Shown: positions 6,474 to 11,783 of the stretch, one piece after another
How positions within the stretch are numbered: the first letter of the stretch is position 1
Layout of the letters: every line of letters begins with the position of its first letter
NCBI GenBank assembly: GCA_023388235.1
Contig: JAEWGQ010000364.1
Span: forward strand, 1 to 12,098
Direction of reading: 5' to 3'
From: Actinomycetes bacterium
GTDB lineage: Bacteria; Actinomycetota; Actinomycetes; Actinomycetales; Cellulomonadaceae
DNA length: 12,098 nt
Notes under the pieces: generated by a model
Databases searched by the model: none
What the model saw: the letters and a program-made list of their open reading frames with translations, nothing else
What the model was told of the DNA's origin: nothing
Translations under genes and position numbers: made by a program

Positions 6474-6496
6474 TCACTTTCCGCACCGGAAAGTGA
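6474..6496. promoter_or_regulatory. Perfect 23-bp palindromic operator before the membrane protein/winged-helix operon
   Basis: Ten-base arms TCACTTTCCG (6474-6483) and CGGAAAGTGA (6487-6496) are perfect reverse complements around the 3-base spacer CAC. The palindrome ends eight bases before the ATG at 6505 and touches the Shine-Dalgarno GAGGGA. Its A/T-rich steps stand out in GC-rich DNA. A weak -35-like TTGCGC lies at 6449-6454. The winged-helix regulator encoded by the second gene of this operon is the likely ligand, giving autorepression. This assignment is inferred. Confidence 0.7.
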
Positions 6497-6504
6497 GGGA
6501 CACC

Positions 6505-6960
6505 ATGTCCGAGGAACCCGCGGCGCGGGACGCCGCCGAGGCGCTACGCCTCATCCGCACGGAGCGGCAGCGCGTCGCGACCACCGTGCTCACCGAGGCG
6601 CGCTGGTACGCCCCCGCCTACGGCGCGGTCGTCGGCGCCGCCGTCCTGGTGCTCAGCGCCCCGTGGCGCTGGGTCGGCGTGGGCGGCGTGGCCGTCGTCC
6701 TCGCCTTCGTCGCGCTGATGGCCGCCTACCGGCGCGCCACCGGGCTGTGGGTCAGCGCGGCCGGCCCCGAGGCGCCCCGGGGGCAGGTCGTCGCCGTGGT
6801 GCTGCTGCTGGTCGCCGGCGTCGGCGTGGCGCTGCTGTCCCGGCACGTCTGGCACCTGCCGGTGGTCGCGGTGGCGGCCGCCGTCCTCACCGGCGTCGGC
6901 GCCGCGGTGCTCAGCCGGTCCTTCGACCGCGCGTACGCCCGCCGGCTCGCCCGTGGCTGA
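6505..6960 (+). CDS. Small four-helix membrane protein, function unknown
   Basis: The protein has 151 aa with a charged cytoplasmic N-terminus (MSEEPAARDAAEALRLIRTERQRV) and four predicted membrane helices at about 37-53, 57-75, 95-112 and 118-136. The C-terminus SRSFDRAYARRLARG is basic. The ATG at 6505 is preferred over the in-frame GTG at 6493 because GAGGGA ends four bases upstream of it and the GTG lies inside the operator palindrome. The gene overlaps the downstream winged-helix regulator by 8 bases. In actinobacteria such membrane protein/HTH_27 pairs are common and uncharacterised; the membrane protein may be the regulated effector. I recognise no enzymatic or transport motif. Confidence 0.85.
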   Translation: MSEEPAARDAAEALRLIRTERQRVATTVLTEARWYAPAYGAVVGAAVLVLSAPWRWVGVGGVAVVLAFVALMAAYRRATGLWVSAAGPEAPRGQVVAVVLLLVAGVGVALLSRHVWHLPVVAVAAAVLTGVGAAVLSRSFDRAYARRLARG

Positions 6961-7255
6961 CCCGCGCTTCGACGAGCTCGTGCACGCGCCGCTGCGGCTG
7001 CGGCTGTGCGCCCTGCTGTCCGGCGTGGAGCAGATCTCGTTCGCCTACGCGCGCGAGAGCCTCGGAGTCTCCGACTCGGTGCTCAGCAAGCACGCCGCCG
7101 CGCTGCAGAAGGCCGGCTACGTGCAGGTCGCCAAGCAGCCGCGCGCCGACGGCACGACCACGCACCTGCAGCTCACCGCGGCCGGCCGCCGGGCGTACCG
7201 GGGTCACGTCGCCGCGCTGGAGGCGATCGTCGCCCGGGAGCACCCCGGCGGCTGA
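6953..7255 (+). CDS. Winged-helix transcriptional regulator (HTH_27, MarR/PadR-like)
   Basis: The protein has 100 aa and a GTG start at 6953 that overlaps the membrane protein stop by 8 bases. It begins FDELVHAPLRLRLCALLSGVEQISFAYARESLGVSDSVLSKHAAALQKAGYV, which closely follows the HTH_27 (winged helix DNA-binding) pattern. The recognition helix is at about 40-56 (SDSVLSKHAAALQKAGY), then the wing KQPRADGTTTHLQLTAAGRRAYRGHVAAL. There is no sensor domain and no cysteine or histidine cluster for metal sensing. It is the last gene of a two-gene operon and probably binds the palindrome at 6474-6496 as a dimer. It ends 14 bp from the convergent DUF1304 gene. Confidence 0.92.
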   Translation: MADPRFDELVHAPLRLRLCALLSGVEQISFAYARESLGVSDSVLSKHAAALQKAGYVQVAKQPRADGTTTHLQLTAAGRRAYRGHVAALEAIVAREHPGG

Positions 7256-7267
7256 CGCCCCGCCGCC
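7247..7267. terminator. Weak hairpin between convergent genes
   Basis: GGCGGC (7247-7252) pairs with GCCGCC (7262-7267) around a 9-base loop in the 14-bp gap between convergent genes. The stem is short and lacks a T-tract, so this is only a possible bidirectional terminator. Confidence 0.2.
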
Positions 7268-7269
7268 AC

Positions 7270-7656
7270 CTACGCGACGAGCCCCACGACGGTCGCGAGG
7301 ACCGCGAGCAGCGGCGGCGTGCCCTGGACCGCGGCGGCGCGCGCCTTCGCCGGCGAGGACAGCACGAGGACCAGCGCGGCACCGACCATGCAGCCGCAGC
7401 CGGCCAGGACGAGCGCGGCACCCGGGCCGGTGCGGCCGGCGGCGGTCAGCACCACGCCGGTCGCCGCCACGATCCCGAGGAACAGGTTGTAGAAGCCCTG
7501 GTTGAACGCGAGCTCCCGCGTGGCCTCGGCCTGCTCCGGGGTGGTGCCGAACGTCGCGCGGGTGCGGGGCGCCGTCCAGCGCAGCGACTCGAGCACGAAG
7601 ATGTACGCGTGCACCAGGGCGGCGAGCCCGGCGAGCACCAGTCCGGCAGCGATCAT
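7270..7656 (-). CDS. DUF1304 family integral membrane protein
   Basis: The protein has 128 aa with about four membrane helices (about 2-22, 56-74, 78-100, 113-128). The sequence HAYIFVLESLRWTAPRTRATFGTTPEQAEATRELAFNQGFYNLFLG matches the DUF1304 hallmark: a first helix with H-x-Y-I-x-x-L-E, then F-G-x-x-P-E and A-x-N-Q-G-x-Y-N. The function of the family is unknown. The ATG at 7656 has GGTGGAG upstream at an acceptable distance. It is transcribed divergently from the ArsR-type gene, with 57 bp between the two start codons. The palindrome at 7702-7725 lies at about 46-69 bases upstream of this ATG, so the same regulator could control it. Confidence 0.92.
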   Translation of the reverse strand: MIAAGLVLAGLAALVHAYIFVLESLRWTAPRTRATFGTTPEQAEATRELAFNQGFYNLFLGIVAATGVVLTAAGRTGPGAALVLAGCGCMVGAALVLVLSSPAKARAAAVQGTPPLLAVLATVVGLVA

Positions 7657-7701
7657 GCGGCCCAGTCTCCACCCCCTGGCGCCCGCCGTCCCGTCGGCGC
7701 A

Positions 7702-7725
7702 ACGTACAACTCCATGGTTGTACGT
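7702..7725. promoter_or_regulatory. Perfect 24-bp palindrome spanning the ArsR-type start codon
   Basis: Nine-base arms ACGTACAAC (7702-7710) and GTTGTACGT (7717-7725) are perfect reverse complements. The ATG of the regulator (7714-7716) is in the 6-base spacer TCCATG, and the right arm encodes Val-Val-Arg. TACAAC in the left arm resembles a -10 hexamer, which suggests a leaderless or nearly leaderless transcript with the operator over the promoter and start. ArsR-type dimers bind such palindromes; autorepression is inferred. Confidence 0.75.
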
Positions 7726-8064
7726 CAGCTGGACCAGGACGAGGTGGACCGGGTGTTCGCCGCGCTGGCCGACGCGACCCGGCGCGACATCGTGACCCGG
7801 GTGCTGCGCGGCGAGGCGTCGGTGAGCACGCTGGCCCGCTCGTACGCGATGAGCTTCGCCGCGGTGCAGAAGCACGTGGCCGTGCTGGAGCGCGCGCACC
7901 TGGTGGTCAAGCAGCGGCAGGGCCGCGAGCAGATCGTGCACGCCGACGTCGCCACCATCCGGGCCGCCGCACGGCTGCTCGACCGGTACGAGGAGATCTG
8001 GCGCGGTCGCGTGGACCGCATCGACGACCTCCTCGGCGAGGACCCAGGAAGGACCGGAGCATGA
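7714..8064 (+). CDS. ArsR-family winged-helix repressor (AHSA1-associated type)
   Basis: The protein has 116 aa. DQDEVDRVFAALADATRRDIVTRVLRGEASVSTLARSYAMSFAAVQKHVAVLERAHLVVKQRQGREQIVHAD is the ArsR fold with recognition helix SFAAVQKHVAVLERA (about 47-61) and a wing around 66-77. The metal-binding CVC motif of classical ArsR/SmtB is absent, and the protein has no cysteine, so it is not a metal sensor of that type. The ATG at 7714 is chosen because the fold starts right after it and the palindrome sits on it; no Shine-Dalgarno is visible, consistent with a leaderless mRNA. Its stop overlaps the SRPBCC gene as ATGA. Such pairs are common in actinobacteria; the small-molecule signal is unknown. 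Confidence 0.93.
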   Translation: MVVRQLDQDEVDRVFAALADATRRDIVTRVLRGEASVSTLARSYAMSFAAVQKHVAVLERAHLVVKQRQGREQIVHADVATIRAAARLLDRYEEIWRGRVDRIDDLLGEDPGRTGA

Positions 8065-8549
8065 CCGTCGTCGACACCGTCAAGGACACCGAGGCCCTGA
8101 CCCTCACGATCGTGGCCGAGCTCGCCGCTCCCCCGGAGCGCGTGTGGCAGCTGTGGGCCGACCCCCGGCAGCTGGAGCGGTGGTGGGGCCCGCCCACCTG
8201 GCCCGCCACGTTCACCGAGCACGACCTGCGGCCCGAGGGCCGGGCGGCGTACCACATGACCGGCCCGGACGGGGAGAAGGCGCACGGCTGGTGGCGGTTC
8301 CTCGCCGTCGACGAGCCCCGCTCGCTGGAGCTCGAGGACGGGTTCGCCGGCGACGCCGGCGAGCCCGACCCGGCCATGCCCGTGACCCGCGCGCGGGTGG
8401 ACCTGGCGCCGATCGCGACCGGCACCCGCATGACCATCGTGTCGCGCTTCGGCAGCGCCGCCGACATGGAGCGCCTCACCGCGATGGGCATGGCCGAGGG
8501 CATGCGCGAGGCCCTGGGCCAGGCCGACGCGATCCTCGCGGGGGACTGA
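8061..8549 (+). CDS. AHSA1/SRPBCC domain protein
   Basis: The protein has 162 aa. ELAAPPERVWQLWADPRQLERWWGPPTWPATFTEHDLRPEGRAAYHMTGPDGEKAHGWWRFLAVDEP is a clear AHSA1 (activator of Hsp90 ATPase homologue 1-like) pattern of the START-like superfamily: a helix-grip fold with a hydrophobic pocket. The C-terminal helix is AMGMAEGMREALGQADAIL. The ATG overlaps the ArsR-type stop (ATGA), and GGACCGGAGC upstream contains a GGAG ribosome binding site. Members fused or coupled to ArsR regulators probably bind a small hydrophobic ligand, but no catalytic residue can be named. Cytoplasmic: no signal peptide or membrane segment. Confidence 0.93.
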   Translation: MTVVDTVKDTEALTLTIVAELAAPPERVWQLWADPRQLERWWGPPTWPATFTEHDLRPEGRAAYHMTGPDGEKAHGWWRFLAVDEPRSLELEDGFAGDAGEPDPAMPVTRARVDLAPIATGTRMTIVSRFGSAADMERLTAMGMAEGMREALGQADAILAGD

Positions 8550-8564
8550 GGGCCCGCCAGTCAT

Positions 8565-8612
8565 GGGATGACCGGGTGGAGGATGCGGGCGTGAGCCCCA
8601 CCCGGTCGTCCC
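8565..8612 (+). promoter_or_regulatory. Long inverted repeat with a start codon in its loop, before the DUF1275 gene
   Basis: Bases 8565-8579 (GGGATGACCGGGTGG) pair with 8598-8612 (CCACCCGGTCGTCCC): 14 of 15 Watson-Crick pairs plus one G-U. The 18-base loop (8580-8597) holds half of a GGTGGAGG ribosome binding site and the GTG at 8591. No T-tract follows. It could regulate translation of the next gene, or simply end the ArsR-AHSA1 transcript. Confidence 0.5.
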
Positions 8613-8647
8613 GGACTCCCCCGCGCCCCGGCGGTGCGCCGTGGTGA
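8591..8647 (+). CDS. Possible 18-aa leader peptide coupled to the DUF1275 gene
   Basis: The GTG at 8591 follows GGTGGAGG with an 8-base gap and opens a frame for MSPTRSSRTPPRPGGAPW. Its stop (8645-8647) overlaps the second candidate GTG of the DUF1275 gene (8644) as GTGA. The DUF1275 gene itself has no convincing ribosome binding site, so translation of this small frame could deliver ribosomes to it. Alternatives are chance, or a single-base sequencing error that splits a longer true N-terminus of the DUF1275 protein. Confidence 0.35.
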   Translation: MSPTRSSRTPPRPGGAPW

Positions 8648-9378
8648 GGGTCCGCGCGCGCGCCGAGCACCCCGTGACGGGAGCGGCGCTCGCCGTCGTC
8701 GGGGGGTTCCTCGACGCCTACACCTACGTGGCCCACGACGGCGTGTTCGCCAACGCGCAGACCGGCAACGTGGTGCTCGTCGCGCTCGACGCGGCCCGGG
8801 GCCACTGGGCGCACGCGGCGCGGTTCCTGCCGCTCCTCGGCGCGTTCGTGCTCGGCCTCGTCGCCGCCGAGGCCGCCGCCGCGCACCGGCACCGGCGGTG
8901 GCTGCACGACCCCACGCGCCCGGTGCTCGCGGCCGAGATCGCGGTGCTGCTCGCCGTCGCGGCCCTGCCCGGGGGCACCCCGCACCTCGTCACGACCAGC
9001 GCGGTGGCGTTCGTCGCGGCGCTGCAGGTCTCGACGTTCCGGCTGGTGCGCGAGACCAGCTACAGCACCACCATGACCACCGGGAACCTGCGCTCGCTCG
9101 TCACCGCCGCCTACGAGTGGCTCAGCGGCTGGGACCCGGCGCAGCGGACCGTCGCGCTGCGGCTCACCGCCATCGTGCTGGCGTTCGCCGCCGGGGCCGG
9201 CGCGGGCGCCGCCGCCTCCGCCCCGGCCGCGCTCGGCACGCACGCGCCCGTGCTCGCCGCCGGCGTGCTGACGGGCGTGCTGGTCGCCGTCGAGGCGCAC
9301 ACCCGCCGGCACCCGGACAGCGTGCGGATCGACCGCGCCGCCCCCGCCGCCCGGGTGCCCGTGCCCGCGGACGACTGA
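8641..9378 (+). CDS. DUF1275 (YoaK-like) family membrane protein
   Basis: The protein has 245 aa with about six hydrophobic helices (about 13-30, 58-80, 94-110, 117-133, 172-192, 202-220). The family signatures are clear: GGFLDAYTYVAHDGVFANAQTGNVVLV (21-47) and ETSYSTTMTTGNLRSLV (138-154). The second half repeats the TGN motif of the first, as in other DUF1275 proteins. The family is widespread and has no firmly established function. The start is uncertain: GTG at 8641 or the adjacent GTG at 8644, neither with a good ribosome binding site; 8644 would be coupled to the possible leader ORF. The gene lies 91 bp after the AHSA1 gene and ends 15 bp from the convergent PadR gene. Confidence 0.92.
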   Translation: MVRVRARAEHPVTGAALAVVGGFLDAYTYVAHDGVFANAQTGNVVLVALDAARGHWAHAARFLPLLGAFVLGLVAAEAAAAHRHRRWLHDPTRPVLAAEIAVLLAVAALPGGTPHLVTTSAVAFVAALQVSTFRLVRETSYSTTMTTGNLRSLVTAAYEWLSGWDPAQRTVALRLTAIVLAFAAGAGAGAAASAPAALGTHAPVLAAGVLTGVLVAVEAHTRRHPDSVRIDRAAPAARVPVPADD

Positions 9379-9393
9379 CGCGCCGCCCGCGGG

Positions 9394-10194
9394 TCAGGCC
9401 GTCGGCTCGTCGCCGGCCAGCAGCCGGTACACCGACCGGCGCGCCTCGGTGAGGATCTGCGCCGCGCGCGTCCGCTGCTCCTCGGTGCCGCCGCGCGCGA
9501 CCGCGCGGACCGCCTCGTGCAGCTGCGCGAGCTCGCCGCGCAGGTCCACGCCGCCGCCGGGGCCCTCCGTCGCGAACGGGTCGGACCACCCGGCCGACTC
9601 CCGCTCGACGAGCGCGCGCCCCGCCTCGGTGAGCTCCGCGAGCCGCCGGCCCGCCGACTGCGTGAGCGTCAGCACGCCCTCGTCCTCGAGCAGGTTGAGC
9701 GTCGGGTAGACCGCGCCCGGGCTCGGCCGCCACCGGCCGCCGCTGCGCTCGGCGATCGCCTCCATGAGCTGGTAGCCGTGCATCGGCTGCTCGGCCAGCA
9801 GCAGGAGGATGGCGTTGCGGACGTCGCCGCGCGGCCGCCGGCCCCGCCGGGGTCCACCCGGGCCGAACCCGCCGAAGCCGCCCGGACCACCGGGACCGAA
9901 CCCGCCGGGACCGAAGCCGCCGGGCCCGCCGGGACCGAACCCGCCCGGCCCGCCGCCGAAGCCGCGGGGACCGAAGCCGCCGCGCCCCCCGTGACCGCCG
10001 TGCCCACCGTGACCGCCGTGGCCGCCGTGTCCACCCCGGGGCCCGTGCCCGCGGTGCTCACCGCCGTCGCCGTGCTCACCGGCGTCGCCGTGCCCGCCGT
10101 GCTCCCGGGGCTCCTGCCCCTCGTGCGGCCCGCGCGGGTCGCCACCGGGCCGCTGCTCGCCGCCCTCGAACTCGTGTGTCTCGTCATATCGCAT
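9394..10194 (-). CDS. PadR-family transcriptional regulator with His/Gly- and Phe-Gly-rich N-terminal tail
   Basis: The protein has 266 aa. The PadR winged helix is at about 121-200: RGDVRNAILLLLAEQPMHGYQLMEAIAERSGGRWRPSPGAVYPTLNLLEDEGVL, then LTEAGRALVERE, followed by a C-terminal dimerisation helix (214-260). The first 120 residues are low complexity: an acidic/His segment, a run of five His-Gly-Gly units (56-70; 12 His in the first 70 residues), then seven Phe-Gly dipeptides in Gly/Pro repeats (73-115), then an Arg-rich patch (116-122). Similar His/Gly tails occur on actinobacterial PadR proteins. The ATG at 10194 lies on the composite palindrome at 10182-10222, so autorepression is likely. 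It is divergent from the lipase-maturation-factor-like gene, its probable co-regulated neighbour. The inducer is unknown. Confidence 0.92.
   Translation of the reverse strand: MRYDETHEFEGGEQRPGGDPRGPHEGQEPREHGGHGDAGEHGDGGEHRGHGPRGGHGGHGGHGGHGGHGGRGGFGPRGFGGGPGGFGPGGPGGFGPGGFGPGGPGGFGGFGPGGPRRGRRPRGDVRNAILLLLAEQPMHGYQLMEAIAERSGGRWRPSPGAVYPTLNLLEDEGVLTLTQSAGRRLAELTEAGRALVERESAGWSDPFATEGPGGGVDLRGELAQLHEAVRAVARGGTEEQRTRAAQILTEARRSVYRLLAGDEPTA
9850..9981 (-). repeat. Imperfect GGFGPGG-coding repeats in the PadR gene
   Basis: About seven imperfect units encode Gly-Gly-Phe-Gly-Pro-Gly variants (residues 72-115). They are in frame, with recurring GGTTCGGTCCCGGCGG-like blocks on the coding strand. 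This is a coding minisatellite likely to vary in length between strains. Confidence 0.8.
9985..10029 (-). repeat. Five tandem His-Gly-Gly codon repeats in the PadR gene
   Basis: Five 9-base units (CAC/CAT-GG-GGC type) encode His-Gly-Gly five times (residues 56-70). The unit is a multiple of three, so copy changes keep the frame. The regular His spacing could bind metal, but that is untested. Confidence 0.85.
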
Positions 10195-10222
10195 GACGCT
10201 GACGATATATCGCTACCGTCAT
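10193..10222. promoter_or_regulatory. Composite palindromic operator between the PadR and lipase-maturation-factor-like genes
   Basis: A perfect CGATATATCG (10203-10212) is flanked symmetrically, four bases away on each side, by ATGACG (10193-10198) and CGTCAT (10217-10222). The centre of symmetry (10207.5) is the same for both pairs. A third half-site CGTCAT at 10182-10187 forms a further inverted repeat with ATGACG around 5 bases. The left end covers the PadR start codon. The AT-rich core is exceptional in this DNA. PadR dimers commonly bind such sites beside their own gene; control of both divergent genes is inferred. Confidence 0.65.
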
Positions 10223-10281
10223 GGTGACAACCCCCGCGTGCGGGGCGCGCACCGCGCCACGAGGCTGGTGCCGCGCGCAGC

Positions 10282-10289
10282 GGAGGGGG
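10282..10289 (+). promoter_or_regulatory. Ribosome binding site GGAGGGGG deciding the start of the lipase-maturation-factor-like gene
   Basis: GGAGGGGG ends 8 bases before the GTG at 10298. It favours this start over the in-frame ATG at 10193, which lies on the PadR start and operator and would add 35 residues unlike the family. Confidence 0.7.
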
Positions 10290-10297
10290 TGGTCCGC

Positions 10298-11779
10298 GTG
10301 GAGCAGGGGCTCGCCGGGCTCGCGTGGTTCGGCGCCGACGGGTACACGGTCGCCCGCGCCGTCGTGCAGCGCGGCGTCGCGGCCGTCCACCTGCTCGCGT
10401 TCGTCGCGGTCCTGCGGCAGTTCCGCCCGCTGCTCGGGGAGCACGGCCTGCTGCCCGTCCCCCGGTTCACCGCCCGGGTGCCCTGGCGCGCGGCACCGAG
10501 CCTGTTCGCCTGGCGCTACTCCGACCGGCTCCTGGTGCTCGTCGGGTGGGCCGGCGTGCTGGTCGCGGCCCTGCTCGTCGCCGGCCTGCCGCAGCAGGGG
10601 CCGCCGTGGCTGCCGCTGCTCGCGTTCGGCGTGCTGTGGGCGCTGTACCTGTCGGTCGTGAACGTCGGGCAGACGTTCTACGGGTTCGGCTGGGAGTCCC
10701 TGCTGCTGGAGGCCGGGTTCCTCGCCGCGTTCCTCGGGTCGGACCGGGTGGCGCCGCCGTGGGTCGTGCTCGCCCTGCTCTGGTGGCTGGTGCTCCGGCT
10801 CGAGCTCGGCGCCGGGCTCATCAAGTGGCGCGGCGACCCGGCGTGGCGCGACCTCACGGCGCTGTACTACCACCACGAGACGCAGCCGATGCCCGGCCCG
10901 CTGAGCCGCCTGTTCCACCTGCTGCCCCGCCCGCTGCACCGCGTCGAGGTGGTGGCGAACCACGTCGCCCAGCTCGTCGTCCCGTTCGGCCTGCTGCTGC
11001 CCGGCCCGGTCGCGGCGTGCGCGGCCGGGGTCGTCGTCGTCACCCAGCTGTGGCTCGTGCTGTCGGGGAACTTCGCGTGGCTCAACTGGCTCACGATCGT
11101 GCTCGCGCTCGCGGCGGTGGACGACCGGTCGTGGGACGCCGTCCTCGGCCTCGCCGGGGCCGGCGTCACGACCGCGGCCCCGGGCGCCCCGCCCGCCTGG
11201 TTCGTCGCGGTGGCGGGCGCCGCGGGCGCGCTGTGCGTCGTCCTGTCGTGGTGGCCGCTGCGCAACCTGCTGTCCCGCGACCAGCGGATGAACGCCTCGT
11301 TCAACGCCTGGCACCTGGTGAACGCGTACGGCGCCTTCGGCAGCATCACGCGGCGGCGCACCGAGGTGGTCGTCGAGGGCACGCAGGACGACGACCCCGG
11401 GCCCGGCGCGCGCTGGCAGGAGTACGGGTTCCGGGGCAAGCCGGGCGACGTGCGCCGGCTCCCCCGGCAGTACGCGCCGTACCACCTGCGCCTGGACTGG
11501 ATGATGTGGTTCCTGGCGCTCGGGTCGTCCGCGCAGCTGCGGTGGTTCCTGCCGTTCCTCGGCCGGCTGCTGGAGGCGGACCGGCCGACGCTGCGCCTGC
11601 TCGCGCACGACCCGTTCGCCGGCACCCCGCCGCGCTGGGTGCGCGCGCGGCTGTACCGCTACCGGTTCGCCACCCGCGCCGAGCACCGGGCGACGGGGCA
11701 GCGCTGGGTGCGCGCGGACGACGGGCTGCTCGTCGACGCGGTGGACCGGGCGGCGCTGGCGCGCGCCACCCGGTCCTGA
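10298..11779 (+). CDS. Lipase maturation factor (LMF) family membrane protein
   Basis: The protein has 493 aa. The N-terminal two-thirds holds about seven or eight hydrophobic helices (roughly 26-42, 76-96, 105-121, 134-148, 153-173, 219-239, 241-273, 301-320) with VGQTFYGFGWESLLLEAGFLAAFL and LRLELGAGLIKWRGDPAWRDLTALYYHHETQPMPGPLS. The soluble C-terminal part has the LMF signatures FGSITRRRTEVVVEGT, YGFRGKPGDVRRLPRQYAPYHLRLDWMMWFLALGS and PPRWVRARLYRYRFAT. Animal LMF1 acts in the endoplasmic reticulum in folding of dimeric lipases; bacterial members are not characterised to my knowledge. It should sit in the cytoplasmic membrane. The start is set by the ribosome binding site at 10282-10289. 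Residues 285-300 are a Gly/Ala/Pro-rich linker. It is divergent from the PadR gene, probably under the shared operator, and its stop is 4 bp from the convergent epimerase gene. Confidence 0.88.
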   Translation: MEQGLAGLAWFGADGYTVARAVVQRGVAAVHLLAFVAVLRQFRPLLGEHGLLPVPRFTARVPWRAAPSLFAWRYSDRLLVLVGWAGVLVAALLVAGLPQQGPPWLPLLAFGVLWALYLSVVNVGQTFYGFGWESLLLEAGFLAAFLGSDRVAPPWVVLALLWWLVLRLELGAGLIKWRGDPAWRDLTALYYHHETQPMPGPLSRLFHLLPRPLHRVEVVANHVAQLVVPFGLLLPGPVAACAAGVVVVTQLWLVLSGNFAWLNWLTIVLALAAVDDRSWDAVLGLAGAGVTTAAPGAPPAWFVAVAGAAGALCVVLSWWPLRNLLSRDQRMNASFNAWHLVNAYGAFGSITRRRTEVVVEGTQDDDPGPGARWQEYGFRGKPGDVRRLPRQYAPYHLRLDWMMWFLALGSSAQLRWFLPFLGRLLEADRPTLRLLAHDPFAGTPPRWVRARLYRYRFATRAEHRATGQRWVRADDGLLVDAVDRAALARATRS

Positions 11780-11783
11780 GCGG

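Noticed and set aside
6493..6504. GTG 6493 as start of the four-helix membrane protein
   Set aside because: It is part of the palindrome's right arm and has no ribosome binding site; GAGGGA fits the ATG at 6505.
9379..9393. Terminator in the 15-bp gap between the convergent DUF1275 and PadR genes
   Set aside because: Only a bulged, short TGAC/GTCA pairing is visible, with no T-tract; not enough to call.
9850..10029. CRISPR-like repeat array
   Set aside because: The repeats are short, contiguous and in frame with the PadR protein (His-Gly-Gly and Gly-Phe-Gly-Pro coding), with no unique spacers.
10193..10297. Longer LMF-like protein starting at ATG 10193
   Set aside because: That ATG overlaps the PadR start codon and the operator. 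The extra residues are not family-like, and the strong ribosome binding site at 10282-10289 points to 10298.
10184..11686. Minus-strand open frame of about 500 codons opposite the LMF-like gene
   Set aside because: The translation is rich in Arg, Gln, Glu and Pro without domain features, while the plus strand encodes clear LMF motifs.
11780..11783. Terminator between the LMF-like gene and the epimerase gene
   Set aside because: The gap is 4 bp, and CTGA-GCGG-TCAG gives only a 4-bp stem.
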